Source: an uncultured Pseudomonadota bacterium
Lineage (GTDB): Bacteria > Pseudomonadota > Gammaproteobacteria > Burkholderiales > SG8-39
NCBI GenBank assembly: GCA_903909415.1
Contig: CAIVVS010000010.1
Coordinates: 1-5,668, forward strand
DNA: 5,668 nucleotides
Direction: 5' to 3'
The notes under the pieces were generated by a model. That model did no database searches. It was not told the DNA's origin and saw only the letters and a list, made by a program, of their open reading frames with translations. The translations under genes and the position numbers were made by a program. Positions 5,213 through 5,668 of the stretch are shown here, one piece after another (the stretch's first letter is position 1; each line of letters opens with the position of its first letter).

Positions 5213-5668
5213 TCAGGTGCAGAGGCCCGCGCGCAGTTCCCTCAGGTAGTCCAGCCCGCGTATCGCGCGGCTGCCGTACCAGGATGTCATCTCGCCATTG
5301 ATGAGGGTGACCGGCGGCGGCGTGCGCAACCGGCCCAGCAGTTCGCCCACCTCGGCGACATGGCGCTCGCGGAACCGGTAGGGCTCGCTCGACAGCAGCA
5401 CGCGGTCCACGCCCGCTGCCAGTGACGCATCCAGCGTGACTTCCGGATAGCGCGCATCCGCCGCCGCCGGTACCGTGTCCCAGCCGGCAAGCGCCAGCGT
5501 GCGCGACAGGTAGGTATCGCGCGACACCGTCATCCAGGGGGCGCGCCAGATCAGGTAGAGCACGCGCTCGCGCGGCCAGCCCAGCGCGCCACCGGACAGC
5601 CGCTGCGAGGCCTGCGTGTAGGCCGCAGCCATGTCCGCTGCCTGCTCTGTGCGCCCGAAGATGCCGCC
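5213..5668 (-). CDS. BtuF-like helical-backbone metal/cobalamin receptor, C-terminal part (runs off right edge)
   Basis: The C-terminal 151 residues are visible. The frame stays open to position 5668, and the residues before the first visible ATG (GGIFGRTEQAAD, 5668-5633) continue the family pattern, so that ATG at 5632 is internal and the true start lies beyond the window. Recognisable blocks are RVLYLIWRAPWMTVSRDTYL, YPEVTLDASLAAGVDRVLLS plus SEPYRF, and the closing NGEMTSWYGSRAIRGLDYLREL. These belong to the second lobe of BtuF/FhuD-like substrate-binding proteins with a long helix joining two Rossmann-like lobes. They bind vitamin B12 or a related metal chelate, usually for a periplasmic ABC importer. 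The signal peptide region is not visible, so location and ligand are inferred. It converges on the amidohydrolase gene and is probably functionally unrelated to it. Confidence 0.85.
   Translation of the reverse strand, partial: GGIFGRTEQAADMAAAYTQASQRLSGGALGWPRERVLYLIWRAPWMTVSRDTYLSRTLALAGWDTVPAAADARYPEVTLDASLAAGVDRVLLSSEPYRFRERHVAEVGELLGRLRTPPPVTLINGEMTSWYGSRAIRGLDYLRELRAGLCT

Noticed and set aside
5213..5632. A complete small gene starting at the ATG at 5632
   Set aside because: The frame remains open to the window edge, and the 12 residues before the ATG continue the BtuF-like family pattern, so the gene is partial.

Overview
The window is dense, GC-rich (well above 60% by eye) chromosomal DNA with strong G/C bias at third codon positions. 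Its gene content is a LiuR-type regulator beside an isovaleryl-CoA dehydrogenase, a class I PHA synthase and a vitamin B12-binding-protein-like gene. This points to a pseudomonadote, most likely a betaproteobacterium (Burkholderiales-like) that stores polyhydroxyalkanoate. The lineage is inferred from gene style, not from a marker gene. I see no mobile element, RNA gene or CRISPR array.

Left block, minus strand: a cysteine-free MerR-family regulator (724 to 287) is followed by the first 61 codons of an isovaleryl-CoA dehydrogenase (183 to 1, running off the left edge). The 103-bp gap between them carries a near-perfect 18-bp palindrome embedded in a plausible promoter. This is the expected layout for a leucine/isovalerate degradation (liu) locus under LiuR control. 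The palindrome runs into the regulator's own stop codon.

Central block, plus strand, divergent from the regulator across 126 bp: a metallo-beta-lactamase-fold hydrolase (851-1882), a 680-residue class I PHA synthase (1879-3921) and a cog3964-type amidohydrolase (3918-5150). The three genes are joined by two 4-base ATGA stop/start overlaps, so they very probably form one translationally coupled operon. The usual phaA/phaB/phaR partners are absent; the synthase sits between two metal-dependent hydrolases of unknown substrate. The synthase carries three additions relative to Cupriavidus necator PhaC: a Pro/Ala/Gly-rich N-terminus, a basic loop after the catalytic cysteine and a basic C-terminal tail.

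Right block, minus strand, convergent: the C-terminal 151 residues of a BtuF-like helical-backbone metal/cobalamin receptor (5668 to 5213), entering from beyond the right edge. The 62-bp convergent gap has no convincing terminator.

Functional reading: leucine and isovalerate breakdown ends in acetyl-CoA and acetoacetate, which are precursors of 3-hydroxybutyryl-CoA, the PHA synthase substrate. The neighbourhood may therefore pair branched-chain acyl-CoA catabolism with carbon storage. That link is an inference from adjacency. No copy of the liu-type palindrome is visible in the divergent gap, so shared control by LiuR is not supported by the sequence.
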